From: Streptococcus sobrinus DSM 20742 = ATCC 33478 | Lineage (GTDB): Bacteria > Bacillota > Bacilli > Lactobacillales > Streptococcaceae | Assembly: GCF_000686605.1 (NCBI RefSeq) | Contig: NZ_JMLC01000016.1 | Location: 1 to 47,364 of the forward strand | Direction of reading: 5' to 3' | DNA: 47,364 bases | Shown here: positions 46,161 through 47,364 of the stretch, piece after piece | Layout of the letters: the number at the start of each line of letters is the position of its first letter | Numbering within the stretch: the stretch's first letter is position 1 | Translations under genes and position numbers: made by a program | Notes under the pieces: model-generated | Databases searched by the model: none | Told to the model about the DNA's origin: nothing | What the model saw: the letters and a program-made list of their open reading frames with translations, nothing else

Positions 46161-46925
46161 ATATATCCTTTCTTTTTACAATAAACATGAATTAACATGC
46201 ATTAAATTAATAAATATCTATACCATTATACCAAAATCATAATTTATTATTAAATAAAAAAGCGTTACAAGTTAGTTACTAATATCCAGAAAGCAAATAA
46301 AAATTCATGCAACAAACTTAAAAAAAGGAATTCCCCACTCTTTCCATCCCTATACTCACTAAAAATCAGAAGTAATAAGGAACAAAGACCTCAGCCACTA
46401 AAGAGACAGAGTTCTAACGGCAACTGCCAAAGCAGTTGCCTAGCACCCGCACTAACCCGAATAAAATCGTAGAACAACTGTTTTATAACGATTTGAATTT
46501 AGGTTAGGCTGTCGTTAACGCGTCTTGATGAATCAAGTAGAAAGCAGAGCTTTCTCTATCCCCAGCTCAAACAGGCTACTAGACTGTTTTGACACTTGCT
46601 ACGCAAGTTTCACTTCCAACCTTTGACAGTCCCCAGACTGTCAAAGCTATCTGCAACGCCTTGCCTAGTCCTAGTCCTAAATCAAACCACTGATATTCTC
46701 GTGTCATCAGGCAACACCTTATTAGCTTTACCCATCGGAAACTTTTGATACTCTTCGTCATTCAAAATCTGATGTCGTTAACTCGTTTCGATGAACTTCA
46801 GTTCTATCTTCAACTCGTTGCCTAATCAGATTTCGAATTTCATTGAGTATGAGTTGCAAAGAGTATAACTACTTATTCCGCCCTGCTTCCCAAGAACTTG
46901 ACCAGTCAAAGCATCATTTCCAAAC
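46161..46925. repeat. Repeat-rich gap with BOX-like elements between opuAA and tRNA-Asn
   Basis: The first 190 bp are AT-rich and hold the opuA promoter region. From TATACTCACTAAAAATC at about 46351 a BOX-like segment runs on and includes a perfect hairpin GGCAACTGC/GCAGTTGCC (46419-46440). A second, opposite-facing unit at about 46748-46852 begins GATACTCTTCGTCATTC and ends TTTCATTGAGTATGA. AAACAGGCT...AGACTGTTTT and TTGACAGTC/GACTGTCAA are further inverted repeats between them. No gene. Confidence 0.65.
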
Positions 46926-46955
46926 AAAAAAGAAGCCCACAAAACAGGCTTCTCT
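46926..46955 (-). terminator. rRNA-tRNA operon terminator
   Basis: On minus GAAGCCTG-TTTTG-TGGGCTTC is followed by TTTTTTG, about 12 bp after the tRNA-Asn. Confidence 0.85.
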
Positions 46956-46966
46956 CATCTTCCTAA

Positions 46967-47040
46967 CTCCACCAGTAGGACTCGAACCTACGACATCATG
47001 ATTAACAGTCATGCGCTACTACCAACTGAGCTATGGTGGA
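46967..47040 (-). tRNA. tRNA-Asn (GTT)
   Basis: On minus TCCACCA...TGGTGGA closes the acceptor stem; the D-arm has AGCTCAGTTGGTAG, the anticodon loop CTGTTAA carries GTT, and the T-arm reads GGTTCGAGTCC. 74 bases with discriminator G; the CCA end is not encoded. It follows the 5S gene by a few bases, as the first tRNA after an rRNA operon. Confidence 0.96.
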
Positions 47041-47045
47041 TAAAA

Positions 47046-47162
47046 GCTAAGCGACTCCCATATCTAACAGGGGGCAACCCCCAACTACTTCAGGCGTACT
47101 AGGGCTTAACTGCTGTGTTCGGCATGGGTACAGGTGTATCTCCTAGGCTAGCGTCACTTAAC
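47046..47162 (-). rRNA. rrf: 5S ribosomal RNA
   Basis: The minus strand shows AGCCTAGGAGATACACC, TGTACCCATGCCGAACACAG, CAGTTAAGCCCTAGTACG and GTAGTTGGGGGTTGCCCCC, all typical of streptococcal 5S. TAAGTGAC and GTCGCTTA pair the two ends. Ends are estimated within a few bases. Confidence 0.93.
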
Positions 47163-47248
47163 TCCTTGAGTGTGCTCACTCAAAATTGAATACCTATCTA
47201 TTGTATCAAGCCTAAACCAATACTGTCAATACCTTCTGAACCTTACCT

Positions 47249-47364
47249 TGGTCAAGTCCTCGAGCGATTAGTATTAGTCCGCTCCATGTGTCACCACACG
47301 TCCACTCCTAACCTATCTACCTGATCTTCTCTCAGGGCTCTTACTAACTTAACGTTATGGGAAA
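47249..47364 (-). rRNA. rrl: 23S ribosomal RNA, 3' end (continues beyond window)
   Basis: The minus strand includes ACGTTAAGTTAGTAAGAGCC, GTAGATAGGTTAGGAGTGG and CGGACTAATACTAATCG, then CGAGGACTTGACC, the known 3' end region of streptococcal 23S. About 116 bases are visible; the 5' part is outside. Confidence 0.93.

Noticed and set aside
46967..47040. Prophage or island insertion at tRNA-Asn
   Set aside because: The tRNA follows the 5S gene in normal order, and there is no integrase or duplicated tRNA end next to it.

Overview
The window looks like a chromosomal segment of a Streptococcus. The protein families, the 5S/23S and tRNA-Asn sequences, the BOX-like intergenic repeats and the gene order all fit. 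In particular sufC-sufD-sufS-sufU, rgpG, mecA, uppP, a DUF2207 protein, a GlnHP/GlnQ-type transporter and ilvA recall the mutans group, and opuAA-opuABC-polA-(CoA-binding)-perR recalls pyogenic species. I cannot name the species.

Layout. 1-300: the 3' end of an IS1182-like transposase. 484-3474 (minus): khpB/jag, yidC and rnpA, with an unusual repeat-filled gap between rnpA and yidC. 3900-5607 (plus): a wall-anchored cyclic-nucleotide phosphodiesterase broken by a large internal deletion. 5804-8812 (minus): argH and argG, with a strong argG promoter carrying ARG-box-like sites. 9214-10640 (minus): an orphan ComE/FasA-type LytTR response regulator flanked by two predicted small RNAs. The downstream RNA has LytTR-type direct repeats at its promoter, and its loops are complementary to the apical loop of the upstream RNA. 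10775-12468 (minus): pnuC-nrtR, an NAD-precursor uptake gene with its Nudix-fold repressor and a 36-bp palindrome at the promoter. Next come gltX, a divergent cysteine hydrolase/Lrp-family pair, a LiaF-like membrane protein, an AIM24 protein, a beta-carbonic anhydrase and a secreted glucosaminidase-CHAP cell-wall hydrolase.

20376-25102 (minus) carries sufC, sufD, sufS and sufU for Fe-S cluster assembly. The genes are spread apart by repeats, and sufB is missing from its expected place after sufU. rgpG, mecA, uppP and a DUF2207 membrane protein follow. On the plus strand are a fused amino-acid ABC transporter with its ATPase and brnQ. Back on the minus strand are an SPFH protein, ilvA (with a CodY-like box), perR, a CoA-binding protein, polA and the osmoprotectant transporter opuAA-opuABC. 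The window ends with tRNA-Asn, 5S and the 3' end of 23S rRNA.

The intergenic DNA is unusually rich in repeats: BOX-like elements, several other families, nested copies, and a shared hairpin core whose stem bases change together. The strongest candidate for an undescribed system is the orphan regulator with two RNAs at 9214-10640.
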